NCBI RefSeq assembly: GCF_041261205.1
Contig: NZ_JBGCCH010000011.1
Span: forward strand, 124,001 to 188,000
From: Catenulispora sp. MAP5-51
GTDB lineage: Bacteria; Actinomycetota; Actinomycetes; Streptomycetales; Catenulisporaceae
DNA length: 64,000 bases
Reading direction: 5' to 3'
Positions 24,711-33,058 of the stretch are shown here, in pieces; within the stretch, counting starts at the first letter, position 1; each line of letters begins with the position of its first letter. Below the pieces are notes generated by a model. That model was not told the origin of the DNA. It was given only the letters and a program-made list of their open reading frames with translations, and did not search any database. A program made the translations under genes and the position numbers.

Positions 24711-24899
24711 GAAAAGGGGAAACAGCCCACATCGGCCGCCGGTGCGGGCAGTGTCAACATCCTGAGTTCATCCGGTCGGGTACATCGCACTCGTATTAGC
24801 GCACGAGCGACTGTCCGGTGGTCCAAGCTGTGTCCCCGGCCCGCACACCAGGCGCCACCTCCCCGGTGTCGCGCGCCAGTCATCGCTTTTGACCATGAG

Positions 24900-24927
24900 T
24901 TGACTGAGTCGACGCCGACGCTAGGAG
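24900..24927 (+). promoter_or_regulatory. Promoter of the ECF-fusion gene
   Basis: TTGACT (24900-24905) and TAGGAG (24922-24927) are spaced 16 bp. The GTG start at 24935 lies seven bases after the -10, so the transcript may be leaderless; the same bases also read AGGAGG at Shine-Dalgarno spacing, so promoter and ribosome site coincide. A second TTGACC lies just upstream. The rest of the 24711-24934 gap shows nothing recognisable. Confidence 0.45.
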
Positions 24928-24934
24928 GCCGTCC

Positions 24935-26626
24935 GTGCCCGTCCCCGGGGAGCAGCAGCACCCACCGACCGACGCCGAGCTGATCGCCATGGTGCGGGCC
25001 GGCGACCGGCGCGCGTACGGGCCGCTGTACGAGCGGCACCGGCGCGCGGCGCTGCGCGTGGCCCGCCACCTGGCCCGCGACGAGGCGGCCGCGGACGACC
25101 TGGCCGCCGAGGCGTTCACCCGGGTGCTGGCCGCGATCGACCGCGGGAACGGCCCGGACGAGGCCTTCCGGGCGTATCTGTACACGACGCTGCGGCGCAC
25201 CGCCTTCGACTGGGCCGAGTCGGCCAAGCGCGTCCGGCTGGTGGAGAACATCGCCGAACTGGAGGTGACGGCGGCGCCGGTGACCGGCGCGGACCGGGAC
25301 CCGCTGGAGGAGGCCTTCGACCGGCAGATCGCCTCGCGGGCCTTCCACTCGCTGCCGGAACGCTGGCAGATCGTGCTGTGGCACCTGGAGGTGGAGGGCG
25401 AGACGCCGACGGAGGTGGCACCGCTCCTGGACCTGTCGCCCTCGGCGGTCTCGGCGCTGGCGTACCGGGCCCGCGAGGGCTTACGCCAGGCGTTCTTACA
25501 GGAGCACCTGTCCGAGACGGTGGACGAGGGATGCAAGCCGTACGCGCGGCGCCTGGCGGCGTTCGTGCGCGGCAAGCTGAGGACGCGCGAGCACACGAAG
25601 GTGGAGCGGCACCTGGACACGTGCGCCGAATGCACCGGGCTGTACCTGGAGCTGCTGAAGTTCAACGAGTCGCTGCCGGAGGTGCTCTCGCCCCTGGTGT
25701 TCGGGTCCGCGGCGGCGGCGAAGATCATCGCCGGGGTCGCGCTGGGCACCCTGGCCGGCGCGGGGATGATGGCCACGTCGGCGGGCACGACCGCGACGGT
25801 GGTCGGTGGCGGCGCGGCGGGGGCTGCGGGCGGCGCGGCTGGCGGCGCGGCCGGAGCGCTAGGCGGCGCGGCGGCCGGCGGCGCGGCAGCTGGAGCTGCG
25901 GGCGCGGCTGGCGGCGCGGCTGGCGGCGCGGCGGCCGACGGGTCGGCGAAGGCCGGCGCCCTGCTGGCGCGCTGGCTGATGCAGCTGCGCAAGGCCCGGA
26001 CCCAGGCGATCACGATGGCGGCCGTCGCGGTGGTGGCGTGCGCGGTGCTGGCGTGGGGCATGTCGGGCGGCTCGGGGGCGCCGCCGCTGGACGCGCCGCC
26101 GTCCAGCGCACCGGCGGTCGCACTGCCCGCGCCGAAGCCGGTGGCCGGCGCGACGCCGTCGCCGAAGCCGCCGGCCCCGAAGCCCTCGAACCCGCCGGTG
26201 GTCCCGCCGCCGGTGCGGCACACGCCGATCGCGAAGCCGCCGGCACCCCCGCGGCCGCGTCCCACGCCGCCGAAGGCGACACCGACGCCGACGCCGGTTC
26301 CCTCACCGACTCCCACTCCGACTCCGACCCCGACCACACCGCCACCCCCGCCGCCCTCCCACCCGACGAGCTTGCCGACCCCCGCGCCGACCACGTCATC
26401 GCAGGAGCCGACGATCTGCGAGCTGGCCTGGCAGGCCTTGCAGGATCCGACGCCGGAGAACATCGAGCTGATCCTGGCGGCCCGCTGGGACCCGTTCTGC
26501 GTGCCGCTGCCGTGGGTGGACTGGCCGCAGCTGCCGCAGTTGCCGGAGCTGCCCCAGTGGCCGCAATGGCCCCTGCCGACCGGCCACCACACGGGCCGAC
26601 ACGCCCTGCACCCCGAGGATCAGTAG
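24935..26626 (+). CDS. ECF sigma factor fused to zinc-finger anti-sigma domain and membrane anchor
   Basis: A 563-residue one-piece regulator. Sigma-2 spans about residues 15-100 (GPLYERHRRAALRVARHLA, then ADDLAAEAFTRVL) and sigma-4 about 130-190 (LPERWQIVLWHLEVEG, PLLDLSPSAVSALAYRAREG). A zinc-binding anti-sigma motif H226-x3-C230-x2-C233 follows. Then comes a Gly/Ala-only stretch with a hydrophobic segment, a clear helix (AITMAAVAVVACAVLAWGM), a long Pro/Thr/Lys linker, and a C-terminal extracytoplasmic part with two cysteines and a W-P-Q-L-P repeat. Sigma factors with such extensions (for example the ECF52-type groups of actinobacteria) act as membrane-tethered one-component systems. No separate anti-sigma gene is adjacent. 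Confidence 0.88.
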   Translation: MPVPGEQQHPPTDAELIAMVRAGDRRAYGPLYERHRRAALRVARHLARDEAAADDLAAEAFTRVLAAIDRGNGPDEAFRAYLYTTLRRTAFDWAESAKRVRLVENIAELEVTAAPVTGADRDPLEEAFDRQIASRAFHSLPERWQIVLWHLEVEGETPTEVAPLLDLSPSAVSALAYRAREGLRQAFLQEHLSETVDEGCKPYARRLAAFVRGKLRTREHTKVERHLDTCAECTGLYLELLKFNESLPEVLSPLVFGSAAAAKIIAGVALGTLAGAGMMATSAGTTATVVGGGAAGAAGGAAGGAAGALGGAAAGGAAAGAAGAAGGAAGGAAADGSAKAGALLARWLMQLRKARTQAITMAAVAVVACAVLAWGMSGGSGAPPLDAPPSSAPAVALPAPKPVAGATPSPKPPAPKPSNPPVVPPPVRHTPIAKPPAPPRPRPTPPKATPTPTPVPSPTPTPTPTPTTPPPPPPSHPTSLPTPAPTTSSQEPTICELAWQALQDPTPENIELILAARWDPFCVPLPWVDWPQLPQLPELPQWPQWPLPTGHHTGRHALHPEDQ

Positions 26627-26687
26627 CGGAACACGCGGCGGCACCGCCGAACCGGCCCACCCCCACCGGCCCGGGTAGCCTCTAGCC

Positions 26688-27110
26688 ATGCACAAGGACC
26701 TCCTCGGCGCGCCGCCGCCGACCCAGCTCCCCGACGACGCCCCGGTGCGCGAGGCCCTGGCCGCGGGCACCGCCCCGGCCGACGTGGCCGCCGCGAACCC
26801 GGCGGCCCCGGCCGCGTGGGCCGCCCTGGCGGAGGCCGCCCTGGCCGCCGACGACTCCACCACCGGCTCGGTCACCGCCTACGCCTTCGCCCGCACCGGC
26901 TACCACCGCGGCCTGGACCTCCTGCGCCGCGCCGGCTGGAAGGGCCACGGCCCCGTCCCCTGGTCGCACGAGCCCAACCGCGGCTTCCTGCGCGCCCTGA
27001 ACGCCCTCGGCCTGGCCGCCGAGCGCATCGGCGAGACCGAGGAGGCCGAGCGCTGCGCCACGTTCCTCGGCGACAGCGACCCGGAGGCTTTCAAGGTGCT
27101 GCGGGGCTGA
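26688..27110 (+). CDS. DUF3151 family protein
   Basis: A 140-residue soluble, Ala-rich helical protein conserved in actinobacteria as DUF3151. The central YAFARTGYHRGLDLLRRAGWKG followed by GPVPWSHEPNRGFLRALNALG is the family signature. Function is not established. It follows the ECF-fusion gene by 61 bp on the same strand, and a strong terminator lies 38 bp after its stop. Confidence 0.82.
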   Translation: MHKDLLGAPPPTQLPDDAPVREALAAGTAPADVAAANPAAPAAWAALAEAALAADDSTTGSVTAYAFARTGYHRGLDLLRRAGWKGHGPVPWSHEPNRGFLRALNALGLAAERIGETEEAERCATFLGDSDPEAFKVLRG

Positions 27111-27147
27111 TCAGCCCTTTACCGCTGAAGCACCTCCAAGCACACCA

Positions 27148-27183
27148 GAGCCCGGAACCGCAGTGGCACACGGTTCCGGGCTC
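27148..27183. terminator. Bidirectional terminator between DUF3151 and chitinase genes
   Basis: A perfect 13-bp inverted repeat, GAGCCCGGAACCG and CGGTTCCGGGCTC, with a 10-base loop, stands between two convergent genes. There is no long T-run on either side, as is usual in high-GC actinomycetes. It should serve both genes. Confidence 0.85.
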
Positions 27184-27208
27184 CAGTACGAGCGGCGTCA
27201 GCTAGACA

Positions 27209-29215
27209 TCAGCTGGTGCACACTCCACCGTCGGTCCACACCCCCTGCGAGTTGCTCCCGGGGGTGTCGCCCTGGGTCCACCACTTGGCGGTCCACTTGT
27301 GGGCCGGCGACCCGTACTGGACCACCGCGCCGCCGCTGTAGGCGTTGGTGGAGCTCCACACCGGCAGCGAGCAGGTGCCCGGGGGCGGCGGGGGCGGAGT
27401 GCTGGTGCCGCCGCTGCAGGCGCCGTTGTCCGTCCACACCCCCTGCGAGTTGTTGCCGGGGATGTCGCCCTGGGTCCACCACTTGGCGGTCCAGGTGTGG
27501 CCGTTGTACGACACCACCGCGCCGCCGCTGTAGGCGGTGCTCGCGCTCCAGGCCGCCGCGCCGCAGGTTCCGCCCGGGGCCGAGGACGACGAGGACGAGC
27601 TCGGCGAGGTCGGCGTGGTGGGCGGCGTCGAGGACGGCGTCGTCGGGGTGGTGGGCGGGGTGGTCGGCGACGAGGAGCTGGACGAGCCCGAGGTCGGCGG
27701 GCCGGTCGGGCAGGAGGCCGCCGAGCCGTTCACGTCGTTCACGGCGTCGTTGAACAGCGTGTTGGCGCTGTCCAGGTCGTACATCGAGAACATCATCATG
27801 CCGCCGAGGCCGTTGCAGTGCAGGTAGTCGGCCTTGGCCTGGATCGACTGCGCGTCCTCGCCGGACCAGAAGTTGGTTCCGTCGTAGAAGTACGCAGCCT
27901 CGGCCACCGGGTCCCAGTAGGTGTCAGCGGGGTTGTTCACGATCCCGTTGAGTTCCTTGTACATCTGGATGCCCGGCACGTTCCCGGAGTCCGCGGCGCC
28001 CGCCGCGGGGGCCGTGGCCGGTTGGAACAAGCCGTGGGCCGATCCGGCGGTCACCCCCGTCCAGCCCCGGTAGTAGAACGGGACGCCGACCGTGAGCTTG
28101 CTCGCTGGGAACCCGCCTGGAATCCCGTAGGCGGGATCCCCGACCGTGTACGCCTTGACCGCCTCATCGAGGTTGTACTTGGCGTTGCCCGGCGCGATCG
28201 GGTTCATCGGGTCGTTCGGGTCGCTGTAGATCGGCGACTGGTGGTTCGTCGGTCCGGTCGCGTCCCAACCGCCGTGCATGTCGTACGTCATCGCGTCGCC
28301 GAACGTCAGGATGTTCCCGATGTTCTGCGTCTCGATGCCGGCCGCGATCTTCTCCTGGCCCGAGGGCAGGGCGGCGGACAGTGCGTAGGTCTTTCCGTCA
28401 GCTGACCCCTGAGCGTTCAGCTCGGTACGGAATTCCTGCAGCAGCGCCGTGTAGTTGGCCTTGTCCGCGGCGGACTCGTGGTTGCCGAGGTGTCCGGCGG
28501 TGGATGCCGGATACTCCCAGTCGATGTCGAATCCGTCGAAGATGCCAGCCGCCGTGCCCGCGCCGCCGTAGCCGCCGGACGCCGGGATGTTGCCCTTGAT
28601 GAACATGTCGATGCAGCTGGACACGAACTTCTGCCGCGAGGCCGAGGTGGCGGCCACGTCGGAGAAGTACTTGGAGTAGGTCCATCCGCCGATCGACAGC
28701 AGAACCTTGAGATTCGGGTTCTTCTTCTTCAGCTCCTGAAGCTGGTGGAAGTTGCCGGCGATGGGCTGGTTGTAGACGTCCGAGGTCCCGTCGACGCTGA
28801 TCGTGGAGTCGTAGGACTTCTGGTAGTCGGCGAACTGGTCCTCGGCGCCGTCACCGGCGTTCGGGTCGTTCTCCCCGGCCGGGTCCGGGTCCGTGGCCTT
28901 GGTGGTCTCGAAACACGTGAGGTTGGTCGGGTCGATGTTCTCGAAGTCGTAGATCAGGTAGTTGAGCTTATTGGCCGCACCACTTGAGTCCACGTTCTTG
29001 AGGTAGTAAGCGTTCTGATAGATGGACCACTGGTCGAAGTAGGCCACCTTCAGACCGCCGGACGTCGCAGCGGCCCCCGTGGTGTTGGTCTGCTGCGTGG
29101 CGGCGTGAGTGGTGGGACTCGCGCCGATGGCCGCGGTGGCACCCGCGACGATGACCGCGGAGGCGAGCACCGCGGTCAGGGCTGATCTGTATTTGTTGCT
29201 TCGTGACGCTCTCAT
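27209..29215 (-). CDS. Secreted GH18 chitinase with two C-terminal CBM5/12 domains
   Basis: A 668-residue exported endochitinase. Residues 1-39 are a signal peptide (AVLASAVIVAGATAAIGA core). The GH18 barrel spans about 55-500, with LLSIGGWTYSKYF and the catalytic DGFDIDWEYP (D-x-x-D-x-D-x-E) where the last Glu is the acid. After a Ser/Pro/Thr linker come two chitin-binding CBM5/12 modules, each with WSASTAYSGGAVVSYNG or a close copy and AKWWTQGD; these are near-identical over 25 residues, a recent duplication. It is divergent from a second chitinase, and the shared promoter region has DasR-like operators. Confidence 0.95.
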   Translation of the reverse strand: MRASRSNKYRSALTAVLASAVIVAGATAAIGASPTTHAATQQTNTTGAAATSGGLKVAYFDQWSIYQNAYYLKNVDSSGAANKLNYLIYDFENIDPTNLTCFETTKATDPDPAGENDPNAGDGAEDQFADYQKSYDSTISVDGTSDVYNQPIAGNFHQLQELKKKNPNLKVLLSIGGWTYSKYFSDVAATSASRQKFVSSCIDMFIKGNIPASGGYGGAGTAAGIFDGFDIDWEYPASTAGHLGNHESAADKANYTALLQEFRTELNAQGSADGKTYALSAALPSGQEKIAAGIETQNIGNILTFGDAMTYDMHGGWDATGPTNHQSPIYSDPNDPMNPIAPGNAKYNLDEAVKAYTVGDPAYGIPGGFPASKLTVGVPFYYRGWTGVTAGSAHGLFQPATAPAAGAADSGNVPGIQMYKELNGIVNNPADTYWDPVAEAAYFYDGTNFWSGEDAQSIQAKADYLHCNGLGGMMMFSMYDLDSANTLFNDAVNDVNGSAASCPTGPPTSGSSSSSSPTTPPTTPTTPSSTPPTTPTSPSSSSSSSAPGGTCGAAAWSASTAYSGGAVVSYNGHTWTAKWWTQGDIPGNNSQGVWTDNGACSGGTSTPPPPPPGTCSLPVWSSTNAYSGGAVVQYGSPAHKWTAKWWTQGDTPGSNSQGVWTDGGVCTS

Positions 29216-29356
29216 TCGTTACGCACGCTCCTGTGGCGGGAGGGAAACCGTTCGGGAAAGAAACTGCGCATGGAGCTGATCCGGAGAGCGGCGCCGCAAT
29301 AAACGGATCGGGTCGTAGGGAAGAAGTACCGCCGTCCTCGGGGACTGTCAAGGGTG

Positions 29357-29502
29357 AGGTCTAGACCAAGGTCTAGACCTACTGGCGTAGACCATGGTCA
29401 TCCCGTTGCAGGTCAGCGAATAGCAAAGAAGGCGTTACGAGGACTTGACCGCGGGGTCGGCGACGAGGAGCATGGCGCTCGCCATCGCTGGTCTAGACAT
29501 CT
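29357..29502. promoter_or_regulatory. Four DasR-like operator sites between divergent chitinase genes
   Basis: Two head-to-tail 12-bp palindromes AGGTCTAGACCA (29357-29368) and AGGTCTAGACCT (29369-29380) abut exactly. ACTGGCGTAGACCATG (29381-29396) follows directly as a degenerate copy, and GCTGGTCTAGACATCT (29487-29502) lies 22 bp before the rightward ATG. All match the streptomycete GlcNAc-responsive DasR element (ACTGGTCTAGACCACT), the last in 13 of 16 positions. Adjacent 12-bp direct repeats of this kind are known from Streptomyces chitinase promoters. The remaining intergenic sequence holds no gene. Confidence 0.88.
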
Positions 29503-29523
29503 GAGCATCGTTCGAGGAGCATC

Positions 29524-30879
29524 ATGAACCGCCCCTCCCAGCACCACCGGCACCGCCGCGTCGCCTTAGCCGCGACCGCGGTCCTGAGCCTGGCGATCGT
29601 CCCGGTCGCCGCCGCCTCGCCCGCCCTGGCCAACCCCGGCGCCACCGCCACGGCGGCGTCTTCGGGCAACAGCAACGGAAAGGTCTCGGTCGGCTACTTC
29701 ACCCAGTGGGGGATCTACTCGGGGTTCTACGAGAAGAACCTGATCACCTCCGGCGCGGTGAACAAGCTCACTGAGATCGACTACGCGTTCTCCAACATCG
29801 CCGCCGACGGAACCTGCGCCAGCGCCGACTCCTGGGCCGACTGGCAGAAGCCGGTCGACGCCGCGGACTCGGTGGACGGCACCGCCGACACCGGCGCGCA
29901 GGCCATCGCCGGGAACTTCAACCAGCTGCGCGAGCTGAAGAAGGCCTACCCGAAGCTGAAGATCGTGATGTCGATCGGCGGCTGGTCGGAGTCCACCAAC
30001 TTCTCCGCCGCCGCGGCCACCCCGGCCTCGCGGGCGAAGTTCGCGCAGTCCTGCATCGACATGTACATCAAGGGCAACCTGCCCGGCGCCGCACCAGGAG
30101 CGGCCGCCGGGATCTTCGACGGCCTGGCCATCGACTGGGAGTACCCGGACGAGGTCGGCAACGGCAACCCGCACGGACCGCAGGACACGCACAACTTCAC
30201 CCTGCTGTTGCAGGAACTGCGCAGCCAGCTGAACGCTCAGGGTTCAGCTGACCGCAAGCACTACCTGCTCACCGCCGACACCCCGTCCGGCCCGGAGAAG
30301 GTCTCGCACATCGAGGTCGGCCCGGTGTCCCGGATCGTGGACTGGATGAACGTGATGACGTTCGACTTCAACGGCCCCTGGGAGACCACCGGCCCGACGG
30401 AGTCCCAGTCCAACCTGTTCCCCTCCCCCTTCGACCCGGCCCCGCGCCCCACCCCGGGCAACCCGTACCCGGACAACGGCGAGATCTCGACCGTCGAGGT
30501 CGTGGCCAACTACCTCAGGCAGGGCGCCAGCCCCGACAAGATCGCCATCTCGATCCCGTTCTACGCGCACGGCTGGACCGGCGTCGCGCCGGGCCCGAAG
30601 GGCGACGGCGAGTTCCAGCCGGCGACCGGCGTGGCGGCGGACGTCGACTACAACCAGATCGCGGCGCAGCCCGGAACGGTCTACCACGACCCGATCTCCG
30701 GCGCCGCCTACAAGTACGACCCGGTGGGCAAGACCTTCTGGACCTTCGACGACCCGCAGAGCATCACCGAGAAGGTCTGGTTCATCAAGGCCCTGGGACT
30801 GCGCGGCGACATGACCTGGTCGCTGGACGGCGACACCGCCGACGGCCAACTGGTGAACGCCTTCGGCCTGGCCAAGTGA
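29524..30879 (+). CDS. Secreted GH18 chitinase, catalytic domain only
   Basis: A 451-residue exported chitinase. Residues 1-37 form a signal peptide with a His/Arg-rich n-region (RHRRVALAATAVLSLAIVP). The mature protein is a single GH18 barrel: VGYFTQWGIYSGFYEKN, IVMSIGGWSESTNFS and the catalytic DGLAIDWEYP with intact acids. There is no chitin-binding module, unlike its divergent neighbour, to which it is paralogous along the whole barrel. GAGGAG precedes the ATG, and a DasR-like site ends just upstream of it. It should act on soluble chito-oligomers or amorphous chitin. Confidence 0.95.
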   Translation: MNRPSQHHRHRRVALAATAVLSLAIVPVAAASPALANPGATATAASSGNSNGKVSVGYFTQWGIYSGFYEKNLITSGAVNKLTEIDYAFSNIAADGTCASADSWADWQKPVDAADSVDGTADTGAQAIAGNFNQLRELKKAYPKLKIVMSIGGWSESTNFSAAAATPASRAKFAQSCIDMYIKGNLPGAAPGAAAGIFDGLAIDWEYPDEVGNGNPHGPQDTHNFTLLLQELRSQLNAQGSADRKHYLLTADTPSGPEKVSHIEVGPVSRIVDWMNVMTFDFNGPWETTGPTESQSNLFPSPFDPAPRPTPGNPYPDNGEISTVEVVANYLRQGASPDKIAISIPFYAHGWTGVAPGPKGDGEFQPATGVAADVDYNQIAAQPGTVYHDPISGAAYKYDPVGKTFWTFDDPQSITEKVWFIKALGLRGDMTWSLDGDTADGQLVNAFGLAK

Positions 30880-30925
30880 GGCAGGTCACACCCTCGCCGG
30901 CCTGATCGGCGGGAACGAACGGCCC

Positions 30926-30983
30926 GGGTGGCTCCTCTTCAGCTCGACAGCATCCACCGCAGTCGAACCCGGAGGAGCCACCC
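30926..30983 (+). promoter_or_regulatory. Inverted repeat sequestering the ribosome site of the alpha/beta hydrolase
   Basis: GGGTGGCTCCTC (30926-30937) is perfectly complementary to GAGGAGCCACCC (30972-30983) across a 34-base loop. The right arm contains the GGAGGAG Shine-Dalgarno and ends directly at the GTG start codon. In RNA this 12-bp stem would hide the ribosome site. It could also serve as terminator for the upstream chitinase transcript. Confidence 0.65.
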
Positions 30984-31907
30984 GTGACCGTCATCCCGTT
31001 GCCCGCACTCGATGAGGACACTCATCGCATCACGCACCGCTATGTGACCGCCCGCGGCGCCCGCTTCCACGTAGCCGAAGCAGGACCGGCAGACGGCCCG
31101 CCTGTGGTGCTGCTGCACGGTTTCCCGCAGCACTGGTACGTCTGGCGGCACGTCCTGCCGCAGCTCGCCGCCACCCACCGCGTGCTGGCCCTGGACCTGC
31201 GCGGATGCGGCTGGTCGGAGGCCCCGAAGCACGGCTACAGCACCGACAGCCTGGCCGAGGACGTGATCGCCGTGCTGGACGCGCTGGGGATCGGCAGCGG
31301 CAGCGGCAGCAGTACCGGCACCGGCACCGAACAAGCGGCGATCGTCGGCCACGACTGGGGCGGCTGGGTCGGCTTCGTCGCGGCACTGAAACATCCGGAG
31401 CGCGTCAGGGCCCTGGTCTCGGTGAACATGACGCACCTGTGGCCGGTGCACCGCAGGGTGCTGCCGAACCTGTGGCGCATGTGGCACACGGCGTTCATCG
31501 AGCACCCGCCGCTGGGCCGCCTGGTCCTGCGGCACACCGGATTCGCGGCCTTCCTGCTCCGCCACTGGTCGGCCGACCCGACCCTGTGGGAGCGCGAGGA
31601 CCTGCGGGTCTACACCGACCTGCTGCGCGCCCCGGGCCGGGCGCGGGCCGTGGAGCAGGTGAACGCGGCCTACGTGTGGCGCGAGATCTTCGGGCACCCG
31701 CTGGGGCGGTACCGCAAGGCGCGGCTGAGCGTGCCGACGCTGATCATCGGCGGCGAGCGCGACGTGGTGATCCCGCCGGCGGTGCTGGAGGGCGGGGAGC
31801 GGCACGCGGACGAGCTGTCGGTGGTGGTGCTGCCCGGCGGCGGGCATCTGCTGCCCGAGGAGCAGCCGGCGGCGGTGGCGGAGCAACTGCTGCGCTTCCT
31901 CGGCTGA
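30984..31907 (+). CDS. Alpha/beta hydrolase, epoxide-hydrolase-like
   Basis: A 307-residue hydrolase. VVLLHGFPQHWYVWRHVLPQL gives the HGxP oxyanion motif, and GHDWGGWVGFVAA is the nucleophile elbow with Asp, typical of epoxide hydrolases and haloalkane dehalogenases. GGERDVVIPP carries the acid and GGGHLLPEEQP the catalytic His. A Gly/Ser/Thr insertion (GIGSGSGSSTGTGTEQ) before the elbow is repeat-encoded. The GTG start has GGAGGAG seven bases upstream, but inside an inverted repeat that may control translation. Substrate unknown. Confidence 0.87.
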   Translation: MTVIPLPALDEDTHRITHRYVTARGARFHVAEAGPADGPPVVLLHGFPQHWYVWRHVLPQLAATHRVLALDLRGCGWSEAPKHGYSTDSLAEDVIAVLDALGIGSGSGSSTGTGTEQAAIVGHDWGGWVGFVAALKHPERVRALVSVNMTHLWPVHRRVLPNLWRMWHTAFIEHPPLGRLVLRHTGFAAFLLRHWSADPTLWEREDLRVYTDLLRAPGRARAVEQVNAAYVWREIFGHPLGRYRKARLSVPTLIIGGERDVVIPPAVLEGGERHADELSVVVLPGGGHLLPEEQPAAVAEQLLRFLG

Positions 31908-31945
31908 GCGGCGGGCTTGGCGGGCTTGGCGGGAAAAGCTTCTCG

Positions 31946-32383
31946 TCACATCTCGCAGTCGCGGGCGTGCCGGTCCCAGTCGATGGCGGCGAGCTGCGCC
32001 CTGGCGCCGTCGCTGAAGGGCAGCGTGAGCTCGTCCTGGTGCCAGACGACGACCAGCATGGACATCCGCCAGGCGTCATCGTGCGGATCGACCACCGGCG
32101 CGCTCTCGAAGAGCCCGACACACTCGATCGGCGGCAGCCGCTCCTCCGGCTCGCCGCCGAATCCGGTGTCGATGAGCTCGGGCAGGGTTCGCGTCGGCGG
32201 CACGAGGTGGAAGCCCATGTGCGGATAGCGCTCGGTGAGGCGGCGCTCGAGCCGTCCCAGCCGGCGGTTGTTGAGGCTGGGGACCGGGACGCCTTCCAGC
32301 AGGCCGCCGTAGGTCGAGCTCACTTCCAGGTGGGTGAGGTCGATCCTGCGGCCGCCGGCGAGGCGGAGGTTTGTCAGGGCCAT
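31946..32383 (-). CDS. Hypothetical protein
   Basis: A 145-residue cytoplasmic protein without recognised family. It has an N-terminal beta-rich stretch (VSSTYGGLLEGVPVPSLNNRR), a central PPIECVGLFESAPVVDP and a C-terminal SMLVVVWHQDELTLPFSD. Codon use is like that of the neighbours. Its start is 16 bp downstream of the stop of the upstream oxidoreductase gene on the same strand, so the two may form an operon. Confidence 0.6.
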   Translation of the reverse strand: MALTNLRLAGGRRIDLTHLEVSSTYGGLLEGVPVPSLNNRRLGRLERRLTERYPHMGFHLVPPTRTLPELIDTGFGGEPEERLPPIECVGLFESAPVVDPHDDAWRMSMLVVVWHQDELTLPFSDGARAQLAAIDWDRHARDCEM

Positions 32384-32399
32384 GCGGGCAGCGTAGCCC

Positions 32400-32900
32400 T
32401 CAGGCCCCCTGGCGCTCCGCCCGCTGCTTCACCAGCTCCTCGACCGCGCTCGGCAGAGTGGTCTCGAAGTCGATCAGCTTCGCCCAGGTCGGCGTGATGA
32501 CGATGCGCACCATCCCGTCGTGGTACAGCGAGCGGACCTCGGCCTCCCACTCGACGCGCTGCTCGGGCGTCATGCCGTAGGTGCCGTTCATCTGCAGGTA
32601 CTCCTCCGGGATGCCGTCGACCTCGTCGAGCTCGGCGCGGCCGCGGATCAGCAGGATCTTCGGCGGGTGCACCTCGGTGTCGATGGTCAGGGCGACCTGC
32701 GGATTGTGGCGCAGGGCGGGCAGCTTGGGGGCGTTCTTGGTGGTGCACAGGATGATCCGCGAGCCGTTCCAGGTGAAGGCGATCGGGATGCTGCGCGGGG
32801 TGCCGTCCTTGGCGACGTAGGCCAGGCGGGTCAGGTCCCGGGCCAGCAGCTCCTGGCTGGTCGGGTTGGTCAGGATCTCGGTGATCTGGTGCTGCTCCAT
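32400..32900 (-). CDS. Pyridoxamine-phosphate-oxidase-fold (FMN/F420) protein
   Basis: About 166 residues with the split-barrel PNPOx fold: LARLAYVAKDGTPRSIPIAFTWNG-type strands, then APKLPALRHNPQVALTID and ILLIRGRAELDEVDG. The pattern fits actinobacterial F420- or FMN-dependent reductases/heme-binding relatives (TIGR03618-like). AGGAG eight bases before the ATG at 32900 decides this start over a longer frame to 32933. It reads toward the hypothetical gene and is divergent from the secreted peptidase. Confidence 0.8.
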   Translation of the reverse strand: MEQHQITEILTNPTSQELLARDLTRLAYVAKDGTPRSIPIAFTWNGSRIILCTTKNAPKLPALRHNPQVALTIDTEVHPPKILLIRGRAELDEVDGIPEEYLQMNGTYGMTPEQRVEWEAEVRSLYHDGMVRIVITPTWAKLIDFETTLPSAVEELVKQRAERQGA

Positions 32901-33058
32901 GGTTTCCGCTCCTGTGTGTAGCTCGGATGTCACCCCTGGGACGGAGCCGGTCGGTCGTTCTCGACACGTCCGGCTCCCCCGATCGAGGGAGATTTTCGGC
33001 GGCGCCCTTCACTCCGCCGGGCGATCCGTTGATGATCTCCGGCTCCTATCGTGGGGCC

